Below, in pieces: positions 1 to 5,282 of a stretch of 7,356 nucleotides of DNA. Origin of the DNA: Halomonas halophila (GTDB lineage: Bacteria > Pseudomonadota > Gammaproteobacteria > Pseudomonadales > Halomonadaceae); the NCBI GenBank assembly GCA_002433675.1, contig DJIP01000124.1, forward strand, positions 1 to 7,356. The letters are read 5' to 3'. How positions within the stretch are numbered: position 1 is the stretch's first letter; each line of letters begins with the position of its first letter. A program made the translations under genes and the position numbers. The notes under the pieces were generated by a model. That model was given only the letters and a program-made list of their open reading frames with translations, ran no database searches and was not told where the DNA came from.

Positions 1-409
1 CTACCTGTTCCACGACAAGTTCGGCGTCGAGCTCAACGGCTCCGAGGCGATGGAGCACGATATCGCGGTCAACGGCGGCAATGTCGGCAGCGTCGACCGC
101 ACCCCGGTCAACCTGATGCTCAACTACTATCCGCTGGGTGGCGTGGAAAACGCTCGCGTCCACCCCTACGTCGGCGTGGGCATGAACTACACCCACTTCT
201 CCGACGAGAGCTTCAACGCCGACCTCGATAGCTCCTACGGCGCCGCGGCTCAGGTGGGCCTCGACCTCAGCGTCACCGACAACCTGCTGGTCGGCACCTA
301 CGCCCGCTACGCCGATGTCGATTCCGACATCGAGGTCGACGGCCACGATGTCGGCGAGGCCGAGATCGATCCGATGACCATCGGTGCCGGCGTCACCTAT
401 CGCTTCTAA
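1..409 (+). CDS. ompW: OmpW-family outer-membrane protein, C-terminal part (5' end outside window)
   Basis: This is the last 135 codons of an OmpW-family eight-stranded beta-barrel of the outer membrane. The reading frame is open from base 2 and ends at TAA 407-409. The fragment holds family landmarks: the HDKFGVEL strand, YYPLGG, HPYVGVGMNYTHFSDE, and a C-terminal strand ending TYRF with the terminal Phe recognised by the BAM machinery. It is plainly a paralogue of the complete gene at 676-1314, sharing the same strand order and long identical stretches such as NYTHFSDE. The Met codon at base 50 is internal, not a start, because homology with the paralogue continues upstream of it. OmpW proteins are thought to pass small hydrophobic molecules; the substrate here cannot be read from sequence. 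The many Asp and Glu residues fit a halophile. A terminator follows 72 bp downstream of the stop. Confidence 0.93.
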   Translation, partial: YLFHDKFGVELNGSEAMEHDIAVNGGNVGSVDRTPVNLMLNYYPLGGVENARVHPYVGVGMNYTHFSDESFNADLDSSYGAAAQVGLDLSVTDNLLVGTYARYADVDSDIEVDGHDVGEAEIDPMTIGAGVTYRF

Positions 410-415
410 GCGCTT

Positions 416-458
416 GCGCGGTCTTGAAATAAGCGCTGCGCGGTCAGCACGACCGCGC
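416..458 (+). other. Alternative hairpins from a repeated 8-mer downstream of the first ompW
   Basis: GCGCGGTC occurs at 416-423 and again at 438-445, and its reverse complement GACCGCGC lies at 451-458. The nearer pair makes a perfect 8-bp stem with a 5-nt loop; the farther pair would make a competing, longer-looped hairpin. No T-tract follows, so this is not an intrinsic terminator by itself. It may protect the mRNA 3' end or be a remnant of an older terminator. The role is inference only. Confidence 0.45.
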
Positions 459-480
459 CATGTTTCAACCGCAGCATCGA

Positions 481-509
481 AGGCGCCTGGCTTTGCCAGG
501 CGCCTTTTT
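481..509 (+). terminator. Rho-independent terminator after the first ompW
   Basis: A perfect 10-bp GC-rich stem (AGGCGCCTGG at 481-490 with CCAGGCGCCT at 496-505), a 5-nt loop CTTTG, and a run of five T at 505-509 form a textbook intrinsic terminator. It sits 72 bp beyond the stop codon of the upstream ompW gene and before the control region of the second, so the two paralogues are probably transcribed separately. Confidence 0.92.
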
Positions 510-548
510 GTTGCGTTGCCGGTTCATTTTTGTCGACCAAAGGAGGTA

Positions 549-562
549 TTGAGGTAGATCAA
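549..562 (+). promoter_or_regulatory. FNR/Anr-type box upstream of the second ompW
   Basis: TTGAGGTAGATCAA matches the FNR/Anr consensus TTGAT-N4-ATCAA at nine of ten defined positions; only the fifth base differs (G for T). Its centre is 555.5. With the -10 element at 585-590 the predicted start is about 597, which puts the box at -41.5, the classic position for FNR-type activation by direct contact with RNA polymerase. Oxygen-dependent control of OmpW-family genes by FNR or Anr is known in other gammaproteobacteria (E. coli ompW, Pseudomonas oprG). The regulator gene is not in this window. Confidence 0.72.
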
Positions 563-584
563 TAACCACGTTCTCGATGCGGCA

Positions 585-590
585 TACACT
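585..590 (+). promoter_or_regulatory. Predicted -10 element for the second ompW
   Basis: TACACT matches TATAAT at four of six positions. There is no good -35 hexamer 16-18 bp upstream, which is what an activator-dependent promoter with an FNR-type box in that place would look like. The start site is inferred at about base 597, giving a leader of about 79 nt before the ATG at 676. Confidence 0.5.
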
Positions 591-602
591 GCTTGGCAAT
601 CG

Positions 603-646
603 GGCTCGCCGAATGGCTCGCCGAATGGCTCGCCGAACGGCTCGCC
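603..646 (+). repeat. 12-bp tandem repeat in the ompW leader (about 3.7 copies)
   Basis: The unit GGCTCGCCGAAT is at 603-614 and 615-626, followed by a copy with one change (last T to C) at 627-638 and a partial copy of eight bases at 639-646. The array lies between the predicted transcription start (about 597) and the ribosome binding site (664-669). Copy-number change by slippage would alter leader length in 12-nt steps without touching the coding frame. Read in frame with ompW it would encode an Arg/Ala-rich repeat, but that frame lies upstream of the supported start and is very unlikely to be translated. Confidence 0.85.
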
Positions 647-675
647 CACTTTTGCCAGTACGCAAGGAGAACACC

Positions 676-1314
676 ATGCGCCATCCCCTGATCACCACTG
701 CCCTGGTCGCCGCCATCGCCGGCAGCGCGCTTGCCAGCAGCCAGGCCTTTGCCGCCTACGGCAAGGGCGACATCTATACCCGCATCGGGGTGGCCAAGGT
801 CAAGCCCGACTCCGACAACGGCTCGCTGGACGGCGGCACCATGGAAACCGACGTCCATGACGACAACGGCTTCGCCTTCACCCTGGGCTATCGCTTCCAC
901 GACAAGTTCGGCGTCGAACTGCTGGCCGCCGAGCCCTTCGAGCACGACGTCGATCTGAACGTCGGCGGCACCGATATCGGTGCCAGCGTCGAGCACCTGC
1001 CGCCGACCCTGACCGTGCAGTACTACCCCTTCGGTGGCACCGAGGCGCGGGTACAGCCCTACGTCGGCCTGGGGGTCAACTACACCCACTTCTCCGACGA
1101 GGACATCGATACCGGGGACGATCTCGATCTGGAAGAGTCATGGGGCTGGGCCGGCCAGGCGGGCCTCGACCTGGTCATCGACGACCACTGGGCGGCCAAC
1201 ATGGCGGTGTGGTATCTGGATATCGACAGCGACGTCGACCTCAACGGCAAGGACATCGGCGAGATCGAGGTGGACCCCTACGTGATCATGGCCGGTATCA
1301 GCTACCGCTTCTGA
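676..1314 (+). CDS. ompW: OmpW-family outer-membrane beta-barrel protein (complete)
   Basis: A 212-residue outer-membrane protein of the OmpW family. The ATG at 676 is chosen because AAGGAG (664-669) sits 6 nt upstream and the product then begins with a clean Sec signal peptide: a hydrophobic run, then AFA before the likely cut after residue 26. An in-frame ATG at 577 would add 33 Arg-rich residues ahead of the signal peptide and lies upstream of the predicted transcription start. The mature N-terminus carries the family hallmark GDIYTRIGVAKVKP. The barrel continues through GYRFHDKFGVEL, YYPFGG and QPYVGLGVNYTHFSDE, and ends in SYRF with the terminal Phe used by the BAM complex. Length is typical of the family. 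Asp and Glu are abundant. The upstream FNR/Anr-type box suggests induction when oxygen is low. The channel substrate is not known. It is a tandem paralogue of the gene ending at 409. Confidence 0.95.
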   Translation: MRHPLITTALVAAIAGSALASSQAFAAYGKGDIYTRIGVAKVKPDSDNGSLDGGTMETDVHDDNGFAFTLGYRFHDKFGVELLAAEPFEHDVDLNVGGTDIGASVEHLPPTLTVQYYPFGGTEARVQPYVGLGVNYTHFSDEDIDTGDDLDLEESWGWAGQAGLDLVIDDHWAANMAVWYLDIDSDVDLNGKDIGEIEVDPYVIMAGISYRF

Positions 1315-1334
1315 TCCAGGGCACGTCCGGTAAC

Positions 1335-1375
1335 GCGCAGCGCCCGCTCCTGCCTGGCAGGAGCGGGCGCTGTGC
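1335..1375. terminator. Long GC-rich hairpin between convergent genes (possible bidirectional terminator)
   Basis: Bases 1338-1352 pair perfectly with 1358-1372 (15 bp, 5-nt loop), and the stem extends to 1335 with 1375 through one G-T wobble, giving 18 pairs. It starts 20 bp after the ompW stop and lies between ompW and the convergent gene ending at 1481. Neither strand has a T-run after the stem, so intrinsic termination is uncertain; an mRNA 3'-end stabiliser is equally possible. A second, smaller hairpin, GTGGCA-GT-TGCCAC, lies at 1412-1425 in the rest of the spacer. Confidence 0.6.
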
Positions 1376-1480
1376 TGTCACCGTCACAAGATGGCTTCTG
1401 TGGTCGCTCGCGTGGCAGTTGCCACTGCAATTATCGAGGGAGGGGCTGCGGTAACAGGGCAGGCACTTTTCGTACAAGCC

Positions 1481-1981
1481 TTAGCGCGGATGATGGCGTG
1501 ACAGCCCCAGTCGCCCCAGCGTGGCATCATCGAGGTGCTCGACGGCCTCCACCGCCGCCAGCGCCTGGTGATAGCCCTCGCTCAGGAAGTCACGACCGGC
1601 CAGCAGGTGCTCGAGGTACTCGCGGGCGGGCCGCAGGCCATCCCCCTGGCGTTCGGCGCCGGCGATATAGACCCAGGCCTCGATCGGCCCTTGCTCGGTA
1701 ATCACCGGCAGGCGATGACGGTCGTACTCATGCGGGTAGCCTTCGAAGGGATCCATCTGCTGGATCTGCTCTGGCTCAAGGAGCTCGAACAGCGCGCCCT
1801 CGACGCGCTCGCCGGGCGCCGGCACCACGTTGGCGTGGGCGATATCCGGCACCCGGGAGGCCTTGTTGAAGCGCAGCGCGTAGCCTTCCAGACTGCCGGC
1901 CAGCACGCGCCGGGTCTCGCCGATGCGCGCGGCGACACGCTCAAGGTTCATGTTGCTGCCATAGGCAAAGTACCAGGGCAT
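1481..1981 (-). CDS. Gamma-glutamylcyclotransferase-like protein (GGCT/AIG2 fold)
   Basis: This 166-residue protein fits the gamma-glutamylcyclotransferase family. Members of this fold convert gamma-glutamyl amino acids to 5-oxoproline plus the free amino acid, or act as gamma-glutamylamine cyclotransferases. The N-terminus has the substrate-binding motif FAYGSNM (residues 5-11). Glu80 in MDPFEGYPHEYDR lies where the catalytic acid of human GGCT is found. Later segments (VEGALFELL, and REYLEHLLAGRDFLSEGYHQAL near the C-terminus) also follow the layout of human GGCT rather than that of the shorter YtfP proteins. No signal peptide, so cytosolic. AAGGAG lies 6 nt before the ATG at 1981 and TAA ends the frame at 1481. 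It is the last gene of the minus-strand block, 109 bp after yqcC; I see no convincing promoter in that gap. The exact substrate is not shown by the sequence. Confidence 0.87.
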   Translation of the reverse strand: MPWYFAYGSNMNLERVAARIGETRRVLAGSLEGYALRFNKASRVPDIAHANVVPAPGERVEGALFELLEPEQIQQMDPFEGYPHEYDRHRLPVITEQGPIEAWVYIAGAERQGDGLRPAREYLEHLLAGRDFLSEGYHQALAAVEAVEHLDDATLGRLGLSRHHPR

Positions 1982-2090
1982 CGCCTTCTCCTTGCTGGGG
2001 GCTTCATGGCGTGGGCTGGGGATCGATACTGCGACTCGGCGCGGCTCTCACTGATGCCATCCAGCTCTCGCCGATTCGGTTACCGGCATT

Positions 2091-2435
2091 TCAGTTCTCG
2101 GTGATCAGCCGGTCGATATCCTCGATCACCTTCTGCAACAGCATCCGATCCTGGGCGCGCGCGCCTTCCTGGATCAGGTAGGCGTCCACCGCCGGGGCCA
2201 CGTCGCAACTGGCCGGCAGGGGCGCACGCTGCTCGACCAGGATGTCGAGCCTGGCGATAAACACAAAGCGCAGCCACTGGGGCAGCGACATGGTGTCGAT
2301 GCAGAACGGCTGCCGACTATTGAAGGCGGCGGCCTCCGGCTTGTCCATACGCCACATGTTGGCGGCCTTCATGGTCGCTTCGAGCTCGCGCAGGGCCGCG
2401 CCCAGGGCGTCATGGACGGAAGGTTCGGTGGGCAT
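2091..2435 (-). CDS. yqcC: YqcC family protein (DUF446)
   Basis: A 114-residue protein matching the YqcC/DUF446 family of small gammaproteobacterial proteins. The diagnostic core is WRMDKPEAAAFNSRQPFCIDTM followed by LPQWLRFVFIARL and a conserved PLPAS...VAP stretch, in the same order as I recall in E. coli YqcC (109 residues). The biochemical function is unknown. The start at 2435 is chosen because GGAGG stands just upstream and the product then has family length; the frame is open a further 59 codons to 2612, but that part matches nothing in the family and lacks a ribosome binding site. In E. coli the gene neighbours the tRNA pseudouridine synthase truC; no such gene is visible here. It follows the transporter ATPase gene by 183 bp on the same strand, without a clear promoter or terminator between them. 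Confidence 0.88.
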   Translation of the reverse strand: MPTEPSVHDALGAALRELEATMKAANMWRMDKPEAAAFNSRQPFCIDTMSLPQWLRFVFIARLDILVEQRAPLPASCDVAPAVDAYLIQEGARAQDRMLLQKVIEDIDRLITEN

Positions 2436-2618
2436 GATGCCTCCGCTTTGAAAATGGGCTTGGTGCACGTCATTGTCGCGTGCCGGACCAGTGAGGGCCA
2501 GCCCGGCAGCAAGACGCGCCGCCTGAGGATCCGCTGCAAACGCGGCACCTCGAAGGGCACGCCTCGACGTGCAGACTTTCTCGAACGAGGATCTCGCCGG
2601 ATGGATGAGCAATGCGGC

Positions 2619-3368
2619 CTACAGGGGCTCGGCGGCGGGCAGCACCTTGCGCAGGAAGTCCCGGGTACGCGGGTCCTGCGGTGCATGGAACAGCTCCGAA
2701 GGCGGCCCCTGCTCGACGATGCGCCCGCCCTCCATGAACACCACCCGGTCGGCCACGTCACGGGCAAAGGCCATCTCGTGGGTGACCACCAGCATGGTCT
2801 GGCGCTCACGCGCCAACTGCTTCATCAACGCCAGTACCTCGTCGACCCACTCGGGATCCAGCGATGAGGTGGGCTCGTCGAACAGGATCACCTCGGCCTG
2901 GGCGGCCATGGCGCGACCGATCCCCACCCGCTGCTGCTGGCCTCCGGACAGCGACGCCGGATAGGCGTCTGCCTTGTCCGACATGCCGATGCGCTCGAGG
3001 ATCTCCCGCGCTCGCTGGTGGGCCTTGGCCCTGGGCCAGCGGTTGACCACGATCAGACCCTCGGCGATGTTCTCAAGCGCCGTCTTGTTGGCGAACAGCG
3101 CGTAGTTCTGGAACACGAAGGCGGTGTGTCGACGAGCGGCCAGGATCTCGGACTTGCTGGCCTGGGTCAGGTCCAGATTCAGCGGACCCAGCGTCAGGCG
3201 GCCACCGTCTGGCTGCTCGAGAAAGTTGAGACAGCGCAGCAACGTCGACTTGCCGGTCCCGGAGGGCCCGATCACCACGATGATCTCGCCCTGCTGGATC
3301 TCCAGATCGATACCGTCCAGCACGGTGGTATCACCGAACCGCTTGGTCAGTCGCTCTAGCTTGATCAT
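2619..3368 (-). CDS. Polar amino acid ABC transporter ATP-binding protein, cystine type
   Basis: A 249-residue ABC ATPase that powers amino acid import from the cytoplasmic face of the inner membrane. All nucleotide-binding motifs are intact: Walker A GPSGTGKST (34-42), Q-loop with Gln87 in FQNYALF, signature LSGGQQQR (140-147), Walker B VILFDEP (160-166), D-loop SSLDP, and H-loop His197 in VTHEM. The overall sequence resembles E. coli TcyN (YecC), the cystine transporter ATPase, including FARDVADR and GRIVEQG near the C-terminus. The ATG at 3368 overlaps the permease stop in an ATGA arrangement, which suggests translational coupling. The open frame upstream to 3926 is a shadow of the permease gene and is not part of this protein. 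Cystine specificity is inferred from similarity of the whole trio. Confidence 0.94.
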   Translation of the reverse strand: MIKLERLTKRFGDTTVLDGIDLEIQQGEIIVVIGPSGTGKSTLLRCLNFLEQPDGGRLTLGPLNLDLTQASKSEILAARRHTAFVFQNYALFANKTALENIAEGLIVVNRWPRAKAHQRAREILERIGMSDKADAYPASLSGGQQQRVGIGRAMAAQAEVILFDEPTSSLDPEWVDEVLALMKQLARERQTMLVVTHEMAFARDVADRVVFMEGGRIVEQGPPSELFHAPQDPRTRDFLRKVLPAAEPL

Positions 3369-4039
3369 CGACGATAGGCCTCGTTGAGTCGGGATTCCAG
3401 GCGCCGTTGCAGCCAGGCCAGCGCCTCGACGATGGCCCAGTAGATCAGCGCCACGGTGATGAAGGCCTCGAAGTACAGGAAGCTGCCGGCGGCTTCTTTC
3501 TGGGTCGCCCCCATCAGCTCGGTAACGCCAAGGGTGAACGCCAGCGAGGTGGCCTTGATCATGTCGATGAAGTAGTTCATCAACGTCGGCACCGCGATGC
3601 GCGTGGCCTGGGGAAGCACGATCCGGCGCATCAACTGGCCGTTGGTCATGCCGATGGACAGCGCCGCCTCGGTCTGACTGCGATCCACGCCGACGATGGC
3701 GGCGCGGATCGACTCCGCCATATAGGCCGAGAAGTGCAGCGTCAGGCCCATGATGGTGGCGGTAATGCCATCGATGGTGGTCAGAAACGACAACACCTGA
3801 GGCAGCCCGTAGTAGAACAGGAACAGCTGCACCAACAGCGGCGTACCGCGAAAGAACGAGATGAACCACAGCGTCAGGCCGTTGAGGACCGGGATCTTCA
3901 GCACCCGAATCACCGCCAGGCCACAAGCCAGCATCAGAGCCAGCACCATCCCGGCCAGCGCCATCCCCAGCGTCAGGGGCAGGTAGCTGAGCAGGATGGG
4001 CACCAGCCCAACCATGTAGTCGAGGTCGAGAATGCTCAT
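3365..4039 (-). CDS. Polar amino acid ABC transporter permease, cystine type
   Basis: A 224-residue inner-membrane permease of the HisM/HisQ type. Hydrophobic helices lie at roughly residues 12-42, 52-88, 92-118 and 190-212. The coupling loop that docks onto the ATPase is plain: EAALSIGMTNGQLMRRIVLPQA (124-145), with the conserved EAA, Gly130 and LP. The segment FFRGTPLLVQLFLFYYGLPQ (62-81) is characteristic of this family, and the stretch around TSLAFTLGVTELMG resembles TcyB/TcyL cystine permeases. A single permease gene suggests a homodimeric channel. Its start lies 17 nt after the stop of the binding-protein gene, and its stop overlaps the ATPase start by 4 nt, so the three genes form one operon. 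Only a weak ribosome binding site (GGTG) precedes the ATG. Confidence 0.94.
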   Translation of the reverse strand: MSILDLDYMVGLVPILLSYLPLTLGMALAGMVLALMLACGLAVIRVLKIPVLNGLTLWFISFFRGTPLLVQLFLFYYGLPQVLSFLTTIDGITATIMGLTLHFSAYMAESIRAAIVGVDRSQTEAALSIGMTNGQLMRRIVLPQATRIAVPTLMNYFIDMIKATSLAFTLGVTELMGATQKEAAGSFLYFEAFITVALIYWAIVEALAWLQRRLESRLNEAYRR

Positions 4040-4056
4040 GGACAGTCGATCACCGC

Positions 4057-4803
4057 TCAGGGCGTGGTGATGTCGGCATCGAACCAGCGCTCGGAGATCT
4101 CGCTCAAGGTGCCATCTTCACGCAGGGTGTCCAGCGCCTGGTCGACCTCGTCGCGCAGTGCCTGGTCGTCCTGGCGGAACGGCAGCGCATTGCGAATCTC
4201 GGAGAACGGCTTGCCGGCCAGCGCCAGCGGTAGCGGCTTTTCCTTGATCACCTGGGTGGCGCTGACGCGATCCATGACGAAGGCGTCGACACGACCCAGC
4301 GCGGTGTCCTGCTCGATGTTGCTCTCGTAGGTGCGGATATCGATCTCGTCGGCGTAGGGCAACTCGCGCAGCAGCTGCTCGTAGTTGGAGCCCAGGTTGA
4401 CGGCCACGGTCTTGCCCGCCAGATCCTCGACACCGCTGACCTCGTCATTGCCTTCCTTGGTCACCACCTGAGCACCGTCGTACACATAGGGCGAGGTGAA
4501 CAAATACTTCTGCTCACGCTCCTCGGTGATGGTGATCTGATTGGCGATGGTGTCGATACGACCCGACTCGAGCATGCCGAACAGCCCCGAGAAGTTGGCG
4601 GTGACGAATTCCACCTCGGTGCCCATCTCTTCGGCCACCGCTTCCATCACGTCGACCTCAAAGCCCTTGAGGGTGTCCTGCTCGACGAAGGTAAACGGAA
4701 AGTACCCACCGGACATGCCGACTTTCAGGGTGTCGGCGTGGGCGCCGGCAGCGACACCGATGGCACCAGCGGCGACAAGAGAAACAGCCAGATGACGAAC
4801 CAT
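4057..4803 (-). CDS. Periplasmic amino acid-binding protein (family 3), cystine-type
   Basis: A 248-residue periplasmic solute-binding protein that captures substrate for the permease and ATPase encoded downstream. The ATG at 4803 has AAGGAG 6 nt upstream and yields a Sec signal peptide ending AHA before Asp24; no lipobox Cys, so the protein is soluble. The family-3 binding-protein signature is present as GFEVDVMEAVA (47-57). NQITITEEREQKY (88-100) and especially LGSNYEQLLRE (137-147) recall the cystine binder FliY/TcyJ of E. coli, which has a TNYEEWLRQ version at that place. The C-terminus LREDGTLSEISERWFDADIT is also typical. A longer in-frame start at 4887 would place 28 residues ahead of the signal peptide and has no ribosome binding site. 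It is the first gene of the importer operon, with a predicted leader of about 125 nt. Cystine is the best-supported ligand, but other polar amino acids remain possible. Confidence 0.93.
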   Translation of the reverse strand: MVRHLAVSLVAAGAIGVAAGAHADTLKVGMSGGYFPFTFVEQDTLKGFEVDVMEAVAEEMGTEVEFVTANFSGLFGMLESGRIDTIANQITITEEREQKYLFTSPYVYDGAQVVTKEGNDEVSGVEDLAGKTVAVNLGSNYEQLLRELPYADEIDIRTYESNIEQDTALGRVDAFVMDRVSATQVIKEKPLPLALAGKPFSEIRNALPFRQDDQALRDEVDQALDTLREDGTLSEISERWFDADITTP

Positions 4804-4916
4804 GGACGGCTCCTTGAAAACGATTGGGGCGGCCAGTGCGGCGAGTCCCGGGAGGGTGACAGGTGGAGGCATCCATGGCCACTTCAACCCTGGGCTGCTC
4901 GATGGCTCAGCATGAT

Positions 4917-4946
4917 TTGGAATAAACGAAGGGTATTATATTCCAA
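4917..4946. promoter_or_regulatory. Inverted repeat (operator candidate) over the importer promoter
   Basis: Perfect 8-bp arms TTGGAATA (4917-4924) and TATTCCAA (4939-4946) are separated by 14 bp. The centre, 4931.5, lies between the -10 hexamer and the predicted start, so a bound protein would cover the promoter core, as repressors do. TTATTCC-like half-sites recall those described for the sulfur regulator CysB, which would suit a cystine importer, but the position does not match a typical activation site. The identity of the regulator is inference. Confidence 0.55.
4935..4940 (-). promoter_or_regulatory. -10 element (TATAAT) of the amino acid importer operon
   Basis: On the minus strand this is a perfect TATAAT. 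The -35 position 17 bp upstream reads CTGCGT, a poor match, so the promoter may need an activator or act weakly. Transcription would start near 4928 and reach the binding-protein ATG at 4803 after about 125 nt. The right arm of the inverted repeat overlaps this hexamer. Confidence 0.6.
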
Positions 4947-5060
4947 TTTGATAGCAGACGCAGTGAAAAATCCCAGGGTCAACCATAGCCTGCTGCTATC
5001 GCGAGCGCCCTTCCGGGCGGCAGCCGCCGACCGCCGTCAGCGGACTGTCACAATATCGAC

Positions 5061-5111
5061 TTATCCCCACCATCATTCATTCACAGAAGCGCTGAATGTC
5101 CCTGTGGATAA
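5061..5111. promoter_or_regulatory. Pair of inverted DnaA-box-like sites
   Basis: TGTGGATAA at 5103-5111 is the exact reverse complement of the DnaA box TTATCCACA. TTATCCCCA at 5061-5069 differs from it at one position and points the other way. Their centres are 42 bp apart, four turns of B-DNA, so both sites face the same side of the helix. Between them lies a small inverted repeat CATTCA/TGAATG (5078-5083 and 5093-5098). No replication genes are nearby, so a chromosomal origin is unlikely; DnaA-linked control of a flanking gene, or chance, are the alternatives. Confidence 0.45.
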
Positions 5112-5229
5112 CCCTTTGACAGATGACGCCGGGCCGCTTCTGACGCTCTTTTGCGGCGCTTGATCAAAAATTCACCAGCGATGCAGCAAAATACAGTGCG
5201 AGGGATGCACAAATTTCCGCTGTGGACGG

Positions 5230-5258
5230 CTGACACTCCTCGAACGGCACGATAGAGT
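5230..5258 (+). promoter_or_regulatory. Sigma-70-type promoter for the DUF3549-family gene
   Basis: CTGACA (5230-5235, five of six matches to TTGACA) and TAGAGT (5253-5258, four of six to TATAAT) are separated by exactly 17 bp. The start is predicted near 5265, about 18 nt before the ATG at 5283, with the GGAGG ribosome binding site falling just inside the transcript. Confidence 0.6.
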
Positions 5259-5282
5259 GCACGCTGATCTTTCGGAGGGGCC

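Larger units (their letters stand above)
4804..5282. other. Divergent intergenic control region (479 bp)
   Basis: This spacer separates the leftward importer operon from the rightward DUF3549-family gene. From left to right it holds the importer leader (4804 to about 4928), an inverted repeat over a perfect -10 (4917-4946), a GC-rich stretch with a small hairpin GCCC-TTCC-GGGC near 5008-5019, a pair of DnaA-box-like sites (5061-5111), a perfect TTGACA at 5116-5121 without a matching -10, an AT-richer stretch around 5160-5215, and a sigma-70-like promoter (5230-5258). I found no convincing small gene here; short open frames in it lack ribosome binding sites and overlap these control elements. 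Confidence 0.8.

Noticed and set aside
539..564. A perfect Shine-Dalgarno-like AAAGGAGGT at 539-547
   Set aside because: Nearby candidate starts give frames of only two to five codons, and the site is upstream of the predicted start while overlapping the FNR-box region. Probably coincidence.
577..675. Longer ompW reading frame starting at ATG 577, with Arg-rich repeats
   Set aside because: It lies upstream of the predicted transcription start, lacks a ribosome binding site, and would bury the signal peptide. The ATG at 676 has AAGGAG and a clean signal sequence.
2436..2612. 59-codon extension of the yqcC-like frame
   Set aside because: The extension is not family-like, and the start at 2435 has a GGAGG site and gives the usual family length.
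3369..3926. N-terminal extension of the ATPase frame
   Set aside because: This stretch is an alternative frame of the permease gene. The ABC domain begins exactly at Met 3368 with MIKLERLTKRFG.
3407..4330. A 307-codon plus-strand open frame opposite the permease and binding protein
   Set aside because: It is a low-complexity antisense shadow (rich in Gln, His and Arg) of two genes with clear family motifs, and has no matching domain.
4804..4887. 28-residue extension of the binding protein from ATG 4887
   Set aside because: No ribosome binding site is present, and the extension would sit ahead of a good signal peptide that starts at 4803 behind AAGGAG.
5061..5111. Replication origin
   Set aside because: Only two DnaA-like sites, no clear AT-rich unwinding repeats, and none of the usual neighbours (dnaA, dnaN, gidA, parAB, rep). 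A DnaA-binding locus is the most that can be proposed.
5116..5121. Perfect TTGACA hexamer as a second promoter
   Set aside because: No acceptable -10 is found 16-18 bp downstream, and the 5230-5258 promoter is better placed.
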